From positions 57,622 through 121,621 of the forward strand of contig NZ_KV757561.1 of the NCBI RefSeq assembly GCF_001712795.1: a stretch of DNA of 64,000 nucleotides, read 5' to 3'. Positions 42,509 through 53,392 of this stretch are shown piece by piece. A program made the position numbers and the translations under genes. The notes beneath the pieces are model-generated. The model was given only the letters and a program-made list of their open reading frames with translations, was not told where the DNA came from and made no database searches. Each line of letters opens with the position of its first letter. Position 1 is the stretch's first letter. The stretch comes from Nostoc sp. KVJ20 (GTDB lineage: Bacteria > Cyanobacteriota > Cyanobacteriia > Cyanobacteriales > Nostocaceae).

Positions 42509-44185
42509 TCAAAAGTCTGGTAATTCTTTTAGAATTGTGAAGCGAATATGATTAATCGCCAAATCACCGATGGGGATATCTTCTTTGGTTAGTCGCGCAC
42601 CTTGACTTGTCACGGTTTCAAAGGTGATACCTTTGCCAATTTCAATGTGATACCAACATAAGCCCATAAAAAAGCGCGTTGGATAAGGGCCACCTTCACC
42701 CACATCATCAGGATTTGATTCCATTGGCAACCAGCCAAAATTCGGGACGTAGAACTCCAGCCAAACATGATTAAAGTCGGGTTGTAGTGGCACTCCTAGT
42801 AAGTCACTATGGGGAGGACATTTGTACCTACCTACGGTACGGCAGGGGATGCCATTTAAACGGGCTAGGGCAAGTAAGACACCGACATATTCGCCACAGG
42901 AACCAACGCCCCGTTCTAAAACGATATCTGGCGTGTCAATGTAAGGTTTAATACCGTAAGATAATTGATCGTAAACGTAGTTGCGGATGCTGTACATTTT
43001 CCGCAGCACATTGGTTTCAGAGCCAATCGCTTCTCTAGCAGCACGGCGAACAATGGTAGTATCCATTGCTAAATCGTCGTCATCCACTAGGTAGCGTGTT
43101 TGCAATTCTGGGGAGAGTGCAGGAACGTTTTCCACATCTCTGGGTGTGATGCGATATTTAATGCCTCGAACTTCCAAAAGTGCTTTCCAGCCAAATATAT
43201 GCCGTTCTCCTGGGGTAAGAGAATCAAATTTAAATACTGCTACACGTTGCCCCTCTATCACTTCTTCGGTAAAGGGTATACCAATGGCTTCAACGTGTTT
43301 CACCTTTTGACGCTCAGTTTCCGATGGTAGGGCGATGCGCCATTCCACATCAGGTAAATAAACCTCGTCTAAGGGTGCAATTTCCTCAGCATAAGACATT
43401 TCAATGAGATAGCCATTAGAGAGGGCGTAACACTTATCTGGCTGGTAATGATAATACAGGGGATGAATAAAAGTGCGATCGCGGAATGTTAGCTCATGAC
43501 TCGGATCAGCATTGGGATTGTCCCGAATATAAGGCTCCTCTGAAGCGTAGGCGACGTAAATACTTTCTTTGCCTGTTTCCTCATTTTTATGGATTGCAAT
43601 ACCTGTGGGACATTCAAATGGTGTTAGGACACTGAATTGTAGTTCTCCCGTTGCTCTATCCATCGCGTAAACTGATTGTTCAGTGCGATCGCAAATCCAT
43701 AGCATTTCCTGGGTTACAGCCAAATTCTCTATCCCAACTCCAGGAGCATAAAATCTGGTAATCTCTTTTCGCGTTTCGCGGTCAAAAACCAGAATGTAGC
43801 CCAGCCTTTGGCAACTTACATAAACTGCTGTTTCCCAAACAGCAACGCCATCAGCGGGATAAGGCAATGTTACAAAATGTTCTAGACCCAAAGCATTGAG
43901 CTTGCACAAGTAAACACTATTTTCTCGGCTCACCCACAGGGTATCTTCCCACGCAGCTAGACCAGTGACATCAGTAAATTCTTTAACTTGATGGGGATTG
44001 AGAATTTTGCTGTTGTCAGAGGTGGGATCAATCTCCAGTAGATGGCCTTTAATACTGTCAATGGCAAGTAGCCTATCTTTGATGAAAGTAATGCCACACA
44101 GGGTAGCAGCAGTAAGCGGTCGAATTGTCTTTTGCCCAAACATCTGGCTTGCGGTCGTGGGGAGTGCAAAACTTATATTAAGCAT
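42509..44185 (-). CDS. Transglutaminase-domain protein with N-terminal propeller
   Basis: About 558 residues. The N-terminal 250 residues form repeated blades (VTGLAAWEDTLWVSRENSVY, GVAVWETAVYVSCQRLGYIL, NLAVTQEMLWICDRTEQSVY), an NHL/WD-like beta-propeller. The C-terminal half has a transglutaminase/cysteine protease-like core: GVGSCGEYVGVLLALARLNG with catalytic Cys, FNHVWLEFYV with His, and LPMESNPDD with Asp. No signal peptide is visible. Such enzymes cut or cross-link peptides or hydrolyse amides; the substrate is unknown. ATG at 44185 preferred over a TTG at 44221. Confidence 0.85.
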   Translation of the reverse strand: MLNISFALPTTASQMFGQKTIRPLTAATLCGITFIKDRLLAIDSIKGHLLEIDPTSDNSKILNPHQVKEFTDVTGLAAWEDTLWVSRENSVYLCKLNALGLEHFVTLPYPADGVAVWETAVYVSCQRLGYILVFDRETRKEITRFYAPGVGIENLAVTQEMLWICDRTEQSVYAMDRATGELQFSVLTPFECPTGIAIHKNEETGKESIYVAYASEEPYIRDNPNADPSHELTFRDRTFIHPLYYHYQPDKCYALSNGYLIEMSYAEEIAPLDEVYLPDVEWRIALPSETERQKVKHVEAIGIPFTEEVIEGQRVAVFKFDSLTPGERHIFGWKALLEVRGIKYRITPRDVENVPALSPELQTRYLVDDDDLAMDTTIVRRAAREAIGSETNVLRKMYSIRNYVYDQLSYGIKPYIDTPDIVLERGVGSCGEYVGVLLALARLNGIPCRTVGRYKCPPHSDLLGVPLQPDFNHVWLEFYVPNFGWLPMESNPDDVGEGGPYPTRFFMGLCWYHIEIGKGITFETVTSQGARLTKEDIPIGDLAINHIRFTILKELPDF

Positions 44186-44221
44186 ATTTCTTGAATGGTT
44201 TAGCACGCCTGGGCAATTCAA

Positions 44222-44658
44222 AATTCAAAATTCGTCTTGAAAAGTTTGCTAAATCGGGAAACCCTACTGGCACGCCAGTTCGCTTGAGCGAGGAAATACA
44301 CAAGCAAGTGGCTCAACTTTCGACAAAATTAAAAATGAAGAAATGCAATCGGGCCATGCATCCTAACTATTGATTACGGGATGTAAATGAAAGCAATGGC
44401 AGCCTGAAATTAATTGTGGCATATCCTCTGTAACAAAGCTTCAAAGCTCTATTACTCATAATTATCAGTAAAATGTGTTCCGATAAACTCTTTCGTGAGA
44501 AATAATACTATCTTAAAAAAAGAATAAATTTACAAATGTTAAAAATTACATATACATTAATACAACTGGGCGATCGCCTTAATGTAACTTTAGAAGATGG
44601 AATTCCTGCCATCACTAAATTATGATCGAATTTTGTAACTATTCCTGTGACTTACACG
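44222..44658. other. Intergenic region between divergent genes
   Basis: About 430 bp with AATTCAAAATTC repeats at the left end. A 29-codon frame at 44536-44625 (MLKITYTLIQLGDRLNVTLE...) could be a remnant or a small gene, but it has no ribosome site. Nothing else recognised. Confidence 0.4.
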
Positions 44659-47517
44659 ATGTCTGCTAATTCTCTGCCTGAAGGTGCCGCCGTTTGGCAT
44701 AGTTTAGAAGTTGATAAAGCGTTAGACCTGCTCGATAGTAACGCAGACAGTGGCTTAACACCCCAAGAAATTCAACAGAGATTACAAAAATACGGCCCCA
44801 ACGAACTCGAAGAAACTGCTGGCCGTAGCACTTGGGAAATTCTGCTGGATCAGTTCAAGAACATTATGTTGTTGATGCTGATTGGCGTAGCTCTGATTTC
44901 CGGGATTTTAGACCTGATAGCTTTGCAATCTGGCAGTTTGAAGCCCGGTGAAGTGCCATTTAAAGATACGATCGCTATTTTGGCAATTGTCATCCTCAAT
45001 GGCATACTCGGCTACGTCCAAGAAAGCCGTGCCGAAAAAGCCTTGGCAGCCCTGAAAAAAATGACCTCTCCCTTGGTGCGAGTCATCCGCGCCGCCAGAC
45101 TTGTGGAGATAGCAGCCAAGGAACTAGTCCCAGGGGATGTCATGCTGCTAGAAGCTGGGATGCAGATAGCCGCAGATGGACGCTTGATCGAACAGTCGAA
45201 TTTACAAGTGCGTGAGTCGGCATTGACGGGTGAAGCCCAATCTGTGAATAAACAGGCAACCCTAAAATTGCCCGAAGAAACAGATTTAGGCGATCGCCTA
45301 AATTTAGTATTTCAAGGAACCGAAGTTATCCAAGGACGCGCTAAGGTTCTGGTGACTAACACCGGCATGACAACAGAATTAGGCAAAATTGCCACTATGT
45401 TGCAGGCGGTGGAAAGTGAACCTACGCCATTACAGCAGCGGATGACTCAACTGGGTAACGTCCTGGTTACGGGTTCTTTGATTCTGGTGGCGATTGTTGT
45501 CGTCGGCGGTGTGATCCAAGCAAGAGGTTTTAGCAACATCCAAGAACTCTTGGAAATTTCCTTGAGTATGGCGGTTGCCGTGGTACCAGAAGGTTTACCA
45601 GCGGTAATTACCGTTACATTGGCTCTGGGAACCCAGCGAATGGTGCGCCAAAATGCCTTGATTCGCAAACTCCCAGCAGTGGAAACATTGGGTTCTGTAA
45701 CCACTATCTGTTCTGATAAAACCGGCACGCTGACTCAAAATAAAATGGTGGTGCAATCGGTTTTCACCAATAACAAAACTTTTCGCGTCACCGGCGAAGG
45801 TTATGCTCCCACAGGGGACTTTCAGTTAGATGGTCAAACAATTTCCCTAGAGGAGTCTCCAGAAATCTCAGCGTTGTCAGTCGCTTGTGCTGTTTGTAAT
45901 GATTCGGTGTTGCAAAAAGAACAAGGTGAATGGGCAATTTTAGGAGATCCTACAGAAGGGGCGTTAGTCACCCTGGCAGGGAAAGCCGGAATCGAAAAAG
46001 ACCAGTGGAACAATAAGTTACCTCGTGTAGTGGAGTTCCCCTTCTCCTCAGAACGGAAGCGGATGAGCGTGATTTCTCAGGTGGAGGGAGTCGCCACAGG
46101 TGACGCGTCTTCGAGAGGCGTTGACCCAGCGATCGCTAATTTTCTCCAATCTGAACCTTACTTAATGTTTACCAAAGGTTCTCCAGAGTTAATTTTGGCA
46201 CGTTCGACTCAAATTCATTTGGGTAATCACTCAGCCCCCTTAACCGAAGAACAACGCCAGAAAATTTTGGCAGAAAATGACCAAATGGCCGGTAAAGGTT
46301 TACGGGTGCTAGGTTTTGCCTACAAACCCCTGGCGGACATCCCAGCAGAAGGTTCAGACGAAACATCTGAGCAAGGTTTGGTTTGGCTGGGATTGGTGGG
46401 AATGCTAGATGCGCCACGCCCAGAAGTGAGGGCAGCTGTACAAGAGTGCCGAGAAGCAGGTATTCGCCCAGTGATGATTACAGGCGACCACCAATTAACA
46501 GCACGAGCGATCGCTACCGATTTGGGAATTGCCCAAGAAGGCGATCGCGTTCTCACAGGTCAAGAATTGCAACGGATGACTGACCAGGAATTAGAGCAAA
46601 ACGTTGACTTAGTAAGCATCTATGCCAGAGTTTCTCCAGAACACAAACTGCGAATTGTCCAAGCACTGCAACGCCGGGGTCGATTTGTAGCGATGACAGG
46701 CGATGGCGTTAACGATGCCCCAGCCCTCAAACAAGCCGACATCGGGATTGCAATGGGCATTACTGGCACTGATGTCAGTAAAGAAGCCAGTGACATGGTG
46801 TTACTTGATGACAACTTCGCCACCATTGTCACCGCCACCAAGGAAGGAAGAGTTGTTTACACCAACATCCGCCGCTTTATTAAATACATCCTGGGCAGTA
46901 ACATTGGTGAAGTTCTGACAATTGCAGCCGCACCTCTAATTGGTTTGGGAGGCGTTCCCCTTACCCCCTTACAAATTCTGTGGATGAACTTGGTGACAGA
47001 CGGTTTACCAGCTTTGGCATTAGCTGTGGAACCTCCAGAACCGGATGTAATGCAACGTCCGCCTTTTAGTCCCCGCGAAAGTATTTTCGCCAGGGGATTA
47101 GGTTCTTACATGATTCGCATTGGGATAATATTTGCCATTATCACCATTGCCTTAATGTGGTGGGCTTATCAACATACCCATGCCCCTGAGTATCAAGGAA
47201 ATCCCGATACTTGGAAGACAATGGTATTTACTACCTTGTGTATTGCTCAAATGGGCCATGCGATCGCCATTCGCTCTAACAACCGACTGACTATCGAGAT
47301 GAATCCCTTCTCCAATATCTTTGTACTAGCGGCTGTTGTCGTCACCACGATTTTGCAGTTAATGCTAGTTTACGTCCCACCCCTGCGAGATTTCTTTGGT
47401 ACTCACTACCTGACTCTAGAAGAATTGGGGGTTTGTATTGGCTTCAGTGCCTTAATGTTTGTGTGGATTGAAGGGGAGAAGATATTTTTGCGGATTATGG
47501 GCAAGAAGGCTGTGTAA
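44659..47517 (+). CDS. P-type cation ATPase, Ca2+ (PacL/SERCA) type
   Basis: A 952-residue P2-type ATPase. The N-terminal cation-ATPase domain reads [16 protein letters not shown], the actuator loop [10 protein letters not shown] (TGEA rather than TGES), and the TM4 motif VPEGLPA that in SERCA-type pumps binds Ca2+. The phosphorylation site [12 protein letters not shown] is near residue 353, then [12 protein letters not shown] and [19 protein letters not shown]5-6 has [17 protein letters not shown], including the N..D ligands. It should export Ca2+, or Mn2+, from the cytoplasm. GTG at 44647 is an alternative start. The region at 46110 with HIP1 and a CG-rich insert is a variable loop of the N domain. 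Confidence 0.92.
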   Translation: MSANSLPEGAAVWHSLEVDKALDLLDSNADSGLTPQEIQQRLQKYGPNELEETAGRSTWEILLDQFKNIMLLMLIGVALISGILDLIALQSGSLKPGEVPFKDTIAILAIVILNGILGYVQESRAEKALAALKKMTSPLVRVIRAARLVEIAAKELVPGDVMLLEAGMQIAADGRLIEQSNLQVRESALTGEAQSVNKQATLKLPEETDLGDRLNLVFQGTEVIQGRAKVLVTNTGMTTELGKIATMLQAVESEPTPLQQRMTQLGNVLVTGSLILVAIVVVGGVIQARGFSNIQELLEISLSMAVAVVPEGLPAVITVTLALGTQRMVRQNALIRKLPAVETLGSVTTICSDKTGTLTQNKMVVQSVFTNNKTFRVTGEGYAPTGDFQLDGQTISLEESPEISALSVACAVCNDSVLQKEQGEWAILGDPTEGALVTLAGKAGIEKDQWNNKLPRVVEFPFSSERKRMSVISQVEGVATGDASSRGVDPAIANFLQSEPYLMFTKGSPELILARSTQIHLGNHSAPLTEEQRQKILAENDQMAGKGLRVLGFAYKPLADIPAEGSDETSEQGLVWLGLVGMLDAPRPEVRAAVQECREAGIRPVMITGDHQLTARAIATDLGIAQEGDRVLTGQELQRMTDQELEQNVDLVSIYARVSPEHKLRIVQALQRRGRFVAMTGDGVNDAPALKQADIGIAMGITGTDVSKEASDMVLLDDNFATIVTATKEGRVVYTNIRRFIKYILGSNIGEVLTIAAAPLIGLGGVPLTPLQILWMNLVTDGLPALALAVEPPEPDVMQRPPFSPRESIFARGLGSYMIRIGIIFAIITIALMWWAYQHTHAPEYQGNPDTWKTMVFTTLCIAQMGHAIAIRSNNRLTIEMNPFSNIFVLAAVVVTTILQLMLVYVPPLRDFFGTHYLTLEELGVCIGFSALMFVWIEGEKIFLRIMGKKAV

Positions 47518-47638
47518 ATTGGGCATGGGGCATGGGGCATGGGGCATTGGTTATTAATCTATTCTCCTCTACCCTTCTCTGCTCTCGTGCTTCTCTTTTG
47601 TCTCCCTCGTCTCCAATGCCCCATGCCCAATCTTCACC
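47518..47638. repeat. GGGCATG tandem repeat before recF
   Basis: Four GGGGCAT-type heptamers at 47520-47550 and the facing CAATGCCCCATGCCCAAT near 47617-47634 form an imperfect inverted repeat filling the gap between the ATPase and recF. Confidence 0.65.
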
Positions 47639-48760
47639 ATGTACCTCAAAACTCTAAACCTCCGACAATTTCGCAATTATCAAGACCAAAAGGTTGAGTT
47701 TACTGCTGCCAAAACAATTTTGGTAGGTAATAACGCTCAGGGAAAGTCGAATTTGTTGGAGGCGGTGGAGTTGCTGGCGACATTGCGATCGCACCGAATG
47801 GCCCGCGATCGCGATTTGGTTCAAGAAGGGGAAGCCATAGCCCAAATTAATGCCACCCTTGAGCGACAAACAGGCGTTAGTGACCTGACCTTAACTCTCC
47901 GGCGCAATGGTCGCCGTAGCGTTGCTATCAATGGCGAGTCTATCCGCCGTCAAATGGATTTTCTCGGCGTTCTCAATGCAGTCCAATTTTCCAGCCTGGA
48001 TTTAGACCTAGTACGCAGTGGGCCGGAAGGTCGCCGAAACTGGTTAGATACACTCTTAATTCAACTCGAACCAGTTTATGCTCACATTTTGCAGCAGTAT
48101 AACCATGTGTTACGCCAGCGCAATGCCTTTTTAAAACGCCATATAGAAACCTTGGATGCAACATCTCTACACTCAGAATTAGCGGTGTGGGATGCACAGT
48201 TAGCTACCACAGGAACCAGGGTCATTAGACGACGCGATCGCGCCATCCAAAGATTAGCTCCTATTGCAAGTGCTTGGCACGCCAGTATTAGCGGCAGTAC
48301 AGAAGTTCTGCAAATTAATTACGTGCCGAATATTCCCTTAGAAGATAACCGTCTAGAGGAAGTGCAACAAGCTTTTTTAGCAAAAATTCAGCAGCGAGCG
48401 ATCGCTGAAATGCACCAAGGCACTACCCTTGTTGGCCCCCATCGCGACGAAATAGAATTAACTATTAACCAGACACCCGCTCGTCAATACGGTTCTCAAG
48501 GTCAACAACGAACGCTGGTTCTAGCCTTAAAATTAGCCGAATTGCAATTAATTGAAGAAGTCGTCAAAGAGCCACCATTGCTATTACTTGATGATGTTCT
48601 TGCCGAACTCGATTTATCCCGTCAAAATCAATTACTTGATGCCATTCAAGATCGCTTTCAAACCCTAATTACTACCACTCACTTGGGTTCTTTTGATTCG
48701 CAATGGTTGAAGTCTTCCCAAATTCTTTTTGTAAAAGCAGGAGAAATAATCCAACAGTAA
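47639..48760 (+). CDS. recF: DNA replication and repair protein RecF
   Basis: A 373-residue SMC-like ATPase that loads RecA at gaps with RecO and RecR. It starts [14 protein letters not shown], the family N-terminus. Walker A GNNAQGKS lies at 30-37, the signature [20 protein letters not shown] near 280 and Walker [14 protein letters not shown] near 310. Full length and intact. Not in a dnaA-dnaN operon, as is usual in cyanobacteria. Confidence 0.96.
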   Translation: MYLKTLNLRQFRNYQDQKVEFTAAKTILVGNNAQGKSNLLEAVELLATLRSHRMARDRDLVQEGEAIAQINATLERQTGVSDLTLTLRRNGRRSVAINGESIRRQMDFLGVLNAVQFSSLDLDLVRSGPEGRRNWLDTLLIQLEPVYAHILQQYNHVLRQRNAFLKRHIETLDATSLHSELAVWDAQLATTGTRVIRRRDRAIQRLAPIASAWHASISGSTEVLQINYVPNIPLEDNRLEEVQQAFLAKIQQRAIAEMHQGTTLVGPHRDEIELTINQTPARQYGSQGQQRTLVLALKLAELQLIEEVVKEPPLLLLDDVLAELDLSRQNQLLDAIQDRFQTLITTTHLGSFDSQWLKSSQILFVKAGEIIQQ

Positions 48761-48775
48761 TGTATAAATTACGAA

Positions 48776-49252
48776 TTATTCTAACCTTTTAAAAACGTTG
48801 AGAACTACAAAAGTCAGCAGAGAAGCGATTAATCCTAACTGCCATAAACCGCAGCCAGCAGCAATTCCCAATGCAGCCGAAACCCAAATCGCCGCTGCTG
48901 ATGTAAGTCCGTGAATTTCAAGTCGCTGTGATTCTTGGGAAGATTGGCGCACAATTTCTCCAGCACCGAGAAATCCTATACCAGTTGCAATCCCCTGAAT
49001 CACCCGGCTAATTGCATCCCTCTCAATCACCCGACTGACTTCATCAGGACTGGTTTGTAGTCCTCCTGTTTGCATAATTGTCAAAATAAAAATGGCTGAA
49101 CCAAAACTCACCAGCATGTGAGTTCTTAAACCGGCTGGTTTGCGTCTAATTTCGCGGTCTAAGCCGATTATTGCTCCAACAAGCAATGCAATGCATAGCC
49201 GGAAGCTTATATTCAGCCAATCATCAGTTGCAAGGTAGTAAGTGTTTGACAA
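48776..49252 (-). CDS. MgtC/SapB-family membrane protein
   Basis: A 158-residue membrane protein with four to five helices. LLVGAIIGLDREIRRKPAGLRTHMLVSFGSA is the MgtC signature, followed by IQGIATGIGFLGAGEIV and LTSAAAIWVSAALGIAAG. The soluble C-terminal domain found in virulence MgtC is absent. Members are tied to magnesium limitation or membrane-potential control. Convergent with recF. Confidence 0.9.
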   Translation of the reverse strand: MSNTYYLATDDWLNISFRLCIALLVGAIIGLDREIRRKPAGLRTHMLVSFGSAIFILTIMQTGGLQTSPDEVSRVIERDAISRVIQGIATGIGFLGAGEIVRQSSQESQRLEIHGLTSAAAIWVSAALGIAAGCGLWQLGLIASLLTFVVLNVFKRLE

Positions 49253-49891
49253 TGCTTAGTCTGGTATAGAGTATTCTATATACTAGGTTAACTGGTAATA
49301 TTTTTATTAATGGAGTTTAATCCAATGAGTTTAGTACGATAGCCTATCTCGTATTTGGATTCTATCGACTTAGTAATGCTTTTTAAGCCACTAAATTAAT
49401 ATCTTCCATTATTAGGATTATTTTTCAGTAATATATTCTTTCGGTAAATAAATTGAGGTTTGCATTGCGAAATTATGGCAGTGATCATAATTTAGGCAAA
49501 CTATATGAATTTTAAGTTTATTAAATAGTTTTTGAGCTATTTTAAATAACTTATACTATAAAATTTTACCTTAAATTGCTAGATTTAACCCATACACCTA
49601 ATAATTAAATATGATACCGCCATGTAGAATCTCGTAAAAGAACTAAACCCCTACTTTTAGGGAAAGGAGGCAAAATGAAGCCAAAAATTTGATTTCCAAA
49701 GGAGTTGAACTACAGTAATACATCGTGTAACGAGCAATTAGCCACTAACAAGGTCGGTAAATTCAACGTAAATGCTGGAAACTATTCCTATTGAGGAGTA
49801 CTGATTCAGTAGTCAGTGGATTGACGGCTGATAATGTACCAGGAGGGAATAGCTATGGCTACAAATAGACAACTGACAACTAACAAATTGA
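49253..49891. other. Long leader region with two ribosome-site micro-ORFs
   Basis: About 640 bp, very AT-rich in the first half. At 49675-49692 a strong AAAGGAGG precedes a five-codon frame, MKPKI, just after a CCCTA-CTTT-TAGGG hairpin. A second micro-ORF (49855-49899) overlaps the start of the next gene. I see no known riboswitch. Confidence 0.5.
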
Positions 49892-49899
49892 GTGGATAA
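49855..49899 (+). CDS. Possible 14-codon leader peptide
   Basis: CCAGGAGGG eight bases upstream gives a strong ribosome site for MATNRQLTTNKLSG. The stop TAA (49897-49899) overlaps the GTG start of the PEP-synthase-like gene (49892), so translation of the large gene may be coupled to this leader. Part of the frame is a GACAACTGACAACTAACAA repeat, so it may be fortuitous. Confidence 0.35.
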   Translation: MATNRQLTTNKLSG

Positions 49900-52240
49900 A
49901 CTCTACTGGCTAGACCAAATTAAACTACAAGACCGTGCCAAGGTAGGTGACAAAGCGTTTTACTTGAGCAAAATTATCCAGCGTGGCTATCCGGTAGTGC
50001 CTGGTTTTGTGGTTTCAGCGGAAATTTTACGACAATTTCTCGAAAATCTCAATAGTTCAGAGTCATTAGTAGCAGACTTACCCCATTCTTCATTACACCT
50101 GGATGTCACTAATTGGCGTCAACTTCAGCAGGTGGCTAGTCGCTTGCGCCAAGAAATTCTCACTGCGACTGTCCCACAGGAGTGGGTGAGTACAATTTTC
50201 CAAGCAGCTAGAGAATGGCAAACTGGCTGTTTGATTCTTCGACCGACTTTAGCAGTATCAACTGCTAACCCAGGGATGAAGAATATATCGGGTTTGCTGG
50301 AGTCGGTATTTTGTGAGTGCGAACCCGAAGCGATCGCTTTTGCCCTAAAGCGTACCTGGAGCCAGATATTTCGGGCGAGAAGTTTATTATATTGGCAGCA
50401 TTCAGGAATTAATCTGCAACAAACTAATCTCGCCGTTTTGGTGCAACCTGTTGAGAATGCGATCGCCAGTGGCTCGCTCACAGCAAAGCCTTCTGGGTGG
50501 GAAATTGAGGCTACTTGGGGATTAGGAATTGCGATCGCTCAAGGTGAAGTCCAACCAGATATCTACTACATTCAACAAGAAAGTGGGGTTGTGCTGGAGC
50601 AACAACTAGGCAATAAAATGCTGGCTTATGGTGTTGATGATGCAACGCCTAGAGCTTTTTCGCAACCCGTGCCGAACTCAGTGCTAACAACAGATCACAC
50701 TTGTCTGAGTACCTATCTAATTCAGGAAGCGCAACAAAAACAGTACTCTTTACAAGAACAATACTTACAACAAATAATTGCTCTAGGAACTCAACTGGTG
50801 AGTGAACTGGGTAAAACCTTCACCATTAAATGGACTATTGCTGGGCACAATACATCTGGCAAACTCTACATCACACAAGTTAGTCCTCTCCAATCTGTAA
50901 TTCCCCACTTACACTTCATTCGGGGACTAGGAGCAGCCGGGGGACGTGTTGTGGCAAATGCCCTGGTAATTATTAATCCGCAACAGAAACCCGAACAACT
51001 ACCCAAGGGAGTGATTTTAGTAGTACCAACGATTACACCTGATTGGTTGCCATTATTGCAACAAGTTGCTGGTATTATCACAGAACAAGGGGGATTAACC
51101 AGCCATGCGGCAATTCTGGCGAGAGAATTAGGTATCACAGCAGTAGTAAACGCCACATCTGCCACCACTTTAATTCAAACTGGCGAACGACTGCTGCTTG
51201 ATGGCGACAGAGGAGAAGTTTATCGGATCAAAGGAGATTCAAAGGAGGAGATGGAGAAAGGAAGAGAAGAAAATCTTCTTTCCCCCCATCACCCCAAGCC
51301 AAAAGTCCCCCATCCTGCTGTTACGTTTCATCTACCTATGATTGCTACCCAACTACTGGTTAATTTAAGTCAGTCCACTTTAGTAGAACAAGTGCAAAGC
51401 TTGCCTGTGGATGGGGTGGGATTGTTACGCTCAGAATTGATGGCACTAAATATATTGAATGGGCAACATCCTAATAGTTGGATTTTAAGCGGGCGTCAGC
51501 CAGAATTATTAGAGCTATGGTCTGAGCAAATTATGCAGTTTGCGCGTGCCTTTGCACCAAGACCAGTATTTTATCGTTCTTTAGATTGGCGATCGCAGGA
51601 TTTACCATCATTGAGTGATAATTTAGAATCTTCGTCCCAGTCGATGTTAGGTGAACGCGGCACTTTTAGCTATTTACGAAATCCCGCAGTATTTGAGTTG
51701 GAACTGCAAGCTTTGGCGAGTGTACAGCAAGCTGGCTACAGCAATGTCAACCTACTATTGCCCTTTGTGCGGACTGTGGAAGAATTTGTCTTTTGTCGTC
51801 GTAAAGTTGAGCAAGCTTTTTTAACCGAGGTGGCGCAATTTCAACTATGGATGATGGCAGAAGTGCCAAGCGTCCTATTTTTATTGCCAGAATATGTCAA
51901 AGCAGGTGTAGCTGGAATTTCTATTGGTACAAATGACCTGACCCAATTATTGCTTGGAGTGGATCGAGAACAAGGACAGCTAGCAAGAGTATTTAACGAA
52001 CGTCATCCAGCAGTGATGAGTGCGATCGCTCAACTGATCCAAATGGCTCAAACTGCCGGTATCCCTTGTTCAATCTGCGGTCAAGCACCAGCCCTCTATC
52101 CAGAAATCATCGATAAGTTAGTGGAATGGGGTATTACTTCCATTTCCGTGGAACCAGAAGCCGTGGAGCGAACATATCAAGCGATCGCTCGTGCCGAACA
52201 ACGTCTGATTTTAGCAGCAGCACGACGAAAACTGCATTAG
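49892..52240 (+). CDS. PEP synthase-like enzyme
   Basis: A 782-residue protein of the PEP-utilising family. The N-terminal ATP-grasp-like pyruvate phosphate dikinase domain (about 1-330) starts VGDKAFYLSKIIQRGYPVVPGFVV. The swivelling domain has the phosphorylatable His in GGLTSHAAILAREL near 405. The C-terminal barrel has GVGLLRSELMAL, ISIGTNDLTQLLLGVDR and a Cys in CSICGQAP. A charged linker at about 447-472 (KEEMEKGREEN, HHPKPKVPHP) joins swivel and barrel. The barrel is shorter and more divergent than in true PpsA, so PEP synthesis is likely but not certain. Start GTG; see the leader peptide. Confidence 0.85.
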   Translation: MDKLYWLDQIKLQDRAKVGDKAFYLSKIIQRGYPVVPGFVVSAEILRQFLENLNSSESLVADLPHSSLHLDVTNWRQLQQVASRLRQEILTATVPQEWVSTIFQAAREWQTGCLILRPTLAVSTANPGMKNISGLLESVFCECEPEAIAFALKRTWSQIFRARSLLYWQHSGINLQQTNLAVLVQPVENAIASGSLTAKPSGWEIEATWGLGIAIAQGEVQPDIYYIQQESGVVLEQQLGNKMLAYGVDDATPRAFSQPVPNSVLTTDHTCLSTYLIQEAQQKQYSLQEQYLQQIIALGTQLVSELGKTFTIKWTIAGHNTSGKLYITQVSPLQSVIPHLHFIRGLGAAGGRVVANALVIINPQQKPEQLPKGVILVVPTITPDWLPLLQQVAGIITEQGGLTSHAAILARELGITAVVNATSATTLIQTGERLLLDGDRGEVYRIKGDSKEEMEKGREENLLSPHHPKPKVPHPAVTFHLPMIATQLLVNLSQSTLVEQVQSLPVDGVGLLRSELMALNILNGQHPNSWILSGRQPELLELWSEQIMQFARAFAPRPVFYRSLDWRSQDLPSLSDNLESSSQSMLGERGTFSYLRNPAVFELELQALASVQQAGYSNVNLLLPFVRTVEEFVFCRRKVEQAFLTEVAQFQLWMMAEVPSVLFLLPEYVKAGVAGISIGTNDLTQLLLGVDREQGQLARVFNERHPAVMSAIAQLIQMAQTAGIPCSICGQAPALYPEIIDKLVEWGITSISVEPEAVERTYQAIARAEQRLILAAARRKLH

Positions 52241-52360
52241 TTAAGAGTGATTCAATTTTGGATTGAAGGAAAAATCTAAAATTAGCAGAGTTATATAAAA
52301 ATTGAAAATGTTTTTAATCATAACACCAATTTTAAAAAAGAATGCAACAAATAAACCATT

Positions 52361-52388
52361 TGTAGAGACGCGATTCATCGCGTCTTTT
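52361..52388 (+). terminator. GAGACG-type hairpin, possible terminator
   Basis: AGACGCGAT and ATCGCGTCT form a 9 bp stem followed by three more T. It contains the TGTAGAGACG motif also present in the MITE at 1437-1536. It lies 120 bp after the PEP-synthase-like gene. Confidence 0.6.
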
Positions 52389-52467
52389 ACCCAAGGATGT
52401 GTTGAACCATTAATTGAATTGGCATAAGTATACATATTAGTAAATATGATAAATACTCCTGAGTGTT

Positions 52468-53292
52468 ATGAAAATATTAGTTACTGGCAACGCAGGAATG
52501 ATTGGTTCAGTTGTTGAAAAAGTTTTGCGTGCTGACGGATGTGAAGTGATTGGCTTTGATATAGCAAATGGTCATAATATTCTGAATTCAAATGAAATTA
52601 GTTCAGCACTTGTTGGCTGCGATGCAGTTATTCATCTTGCAGCACTACTTGGAAACTCTGAAGATACGCCGGATGAAATAATGTCAGTCAATCTTCTCGG
52701 AACTTGGCATGTTTTAAGAGCAGCAGCAGAGGCAAAACTCAAACGTGTTGTTTTCTTCAGCAGTGTTGATGTATTAGGAATCTTTAAAGGTGAAAGAAAA
52801 CCGGATTATCTTCCTTTGGATGACTATCATCCTTGTTATCCAACTACCCCTTATGCAGTTTCCAAGCGGCTTAGTGAAGAAATGTGCAGATATTTTACCG
52901 ATAGCACAGGTATCCCAACTATTTGTTTGCGACCACCTGGTGTCTTTGATGAAGAAACTTACGATTTTATTATTTCTAATCGGCAAGCTAATCCCGATTT
53001 TGAGTGGAATCCGTTTTGGGAATACGGCGCTTTTCTGGATGTGAGAGACGCAGCAGAAGCAGCACGATACGCTTTACACTGTCCTAATCCTGGTCATGTT
53101 ACCTTGCTACTATGCGCTGATGACATTTCTTCGGCGCATCAAACTAGTAAAGAAATGGCTCAATCTCTACTACCTGAAGTGGATTGGCGCGGAGGTGGTG
53201 AATATGAAAATGAACCTTACAAAGCCTTGATTAACACCCAACTTGCTAAAGAAGTCCTTCAATGGGTTCCGCGTTATAAATGGCGACCATGA
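52468..53292 (+). CDS. NAD-dependent epimerase/dehydratase
   Basis: A 274-residue extended short-chain dehydrogenase/reductase. The Rossmann motif GNAGMIG is at 7-13, VIHLAALLG follows, and the catalytic Tyr-Lys lies in PYAVSKRLSEE near 128 with an upstream SSVDVLG. Family members act on nucleotide sugars; the substrate is unclear. The Rossmann motif is GxxGxxG as usual. It stands alone. Its Asn-rich, AT-rich codons differ slightly from neighbours. Confidence 0.88.
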   Translation: MKILVTGNAGMIGSVVEKVLRADGCEVIGFDIANGHNILNSNEISSALVGCDAVIHLAALLGNSEDTPDEIMSVNLLGTWHVLRAAAEAKLKRVVFFSSVDVLGIFKGERKPDYLPLDDYHPCYPTTPYAVSKRLSEEMCRYFTDSTGIPTICLRPPGVFDEETYDFIISNRQANPDFEWNPFWEYGAFLDVRDAAEAARYALHCPNPGHVTLLLCADDISSAHQTSKEMAQSLLPEVDWRGGGEYENEPYKALINTQLAKEVLQWVPRYKWRP

Positions 53293-53392
53293 GTTTGGAA
53301 ATTTTCTGCTAAAGTTTTGAGTTCAGCAATTTTAACTTTGGCGTTGCTGATTGAAAGTATGAATTAGCCTCACGCAAGAGTAAGTCAATCAC

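Noticed and set aside
44191..44373. A 60-codon frame before the P-type ATPase
   Set aside because: Begins inside the transglutaminase 5' end, partly made of AATTCAAAATTC repeat, no ribosome site or family match.
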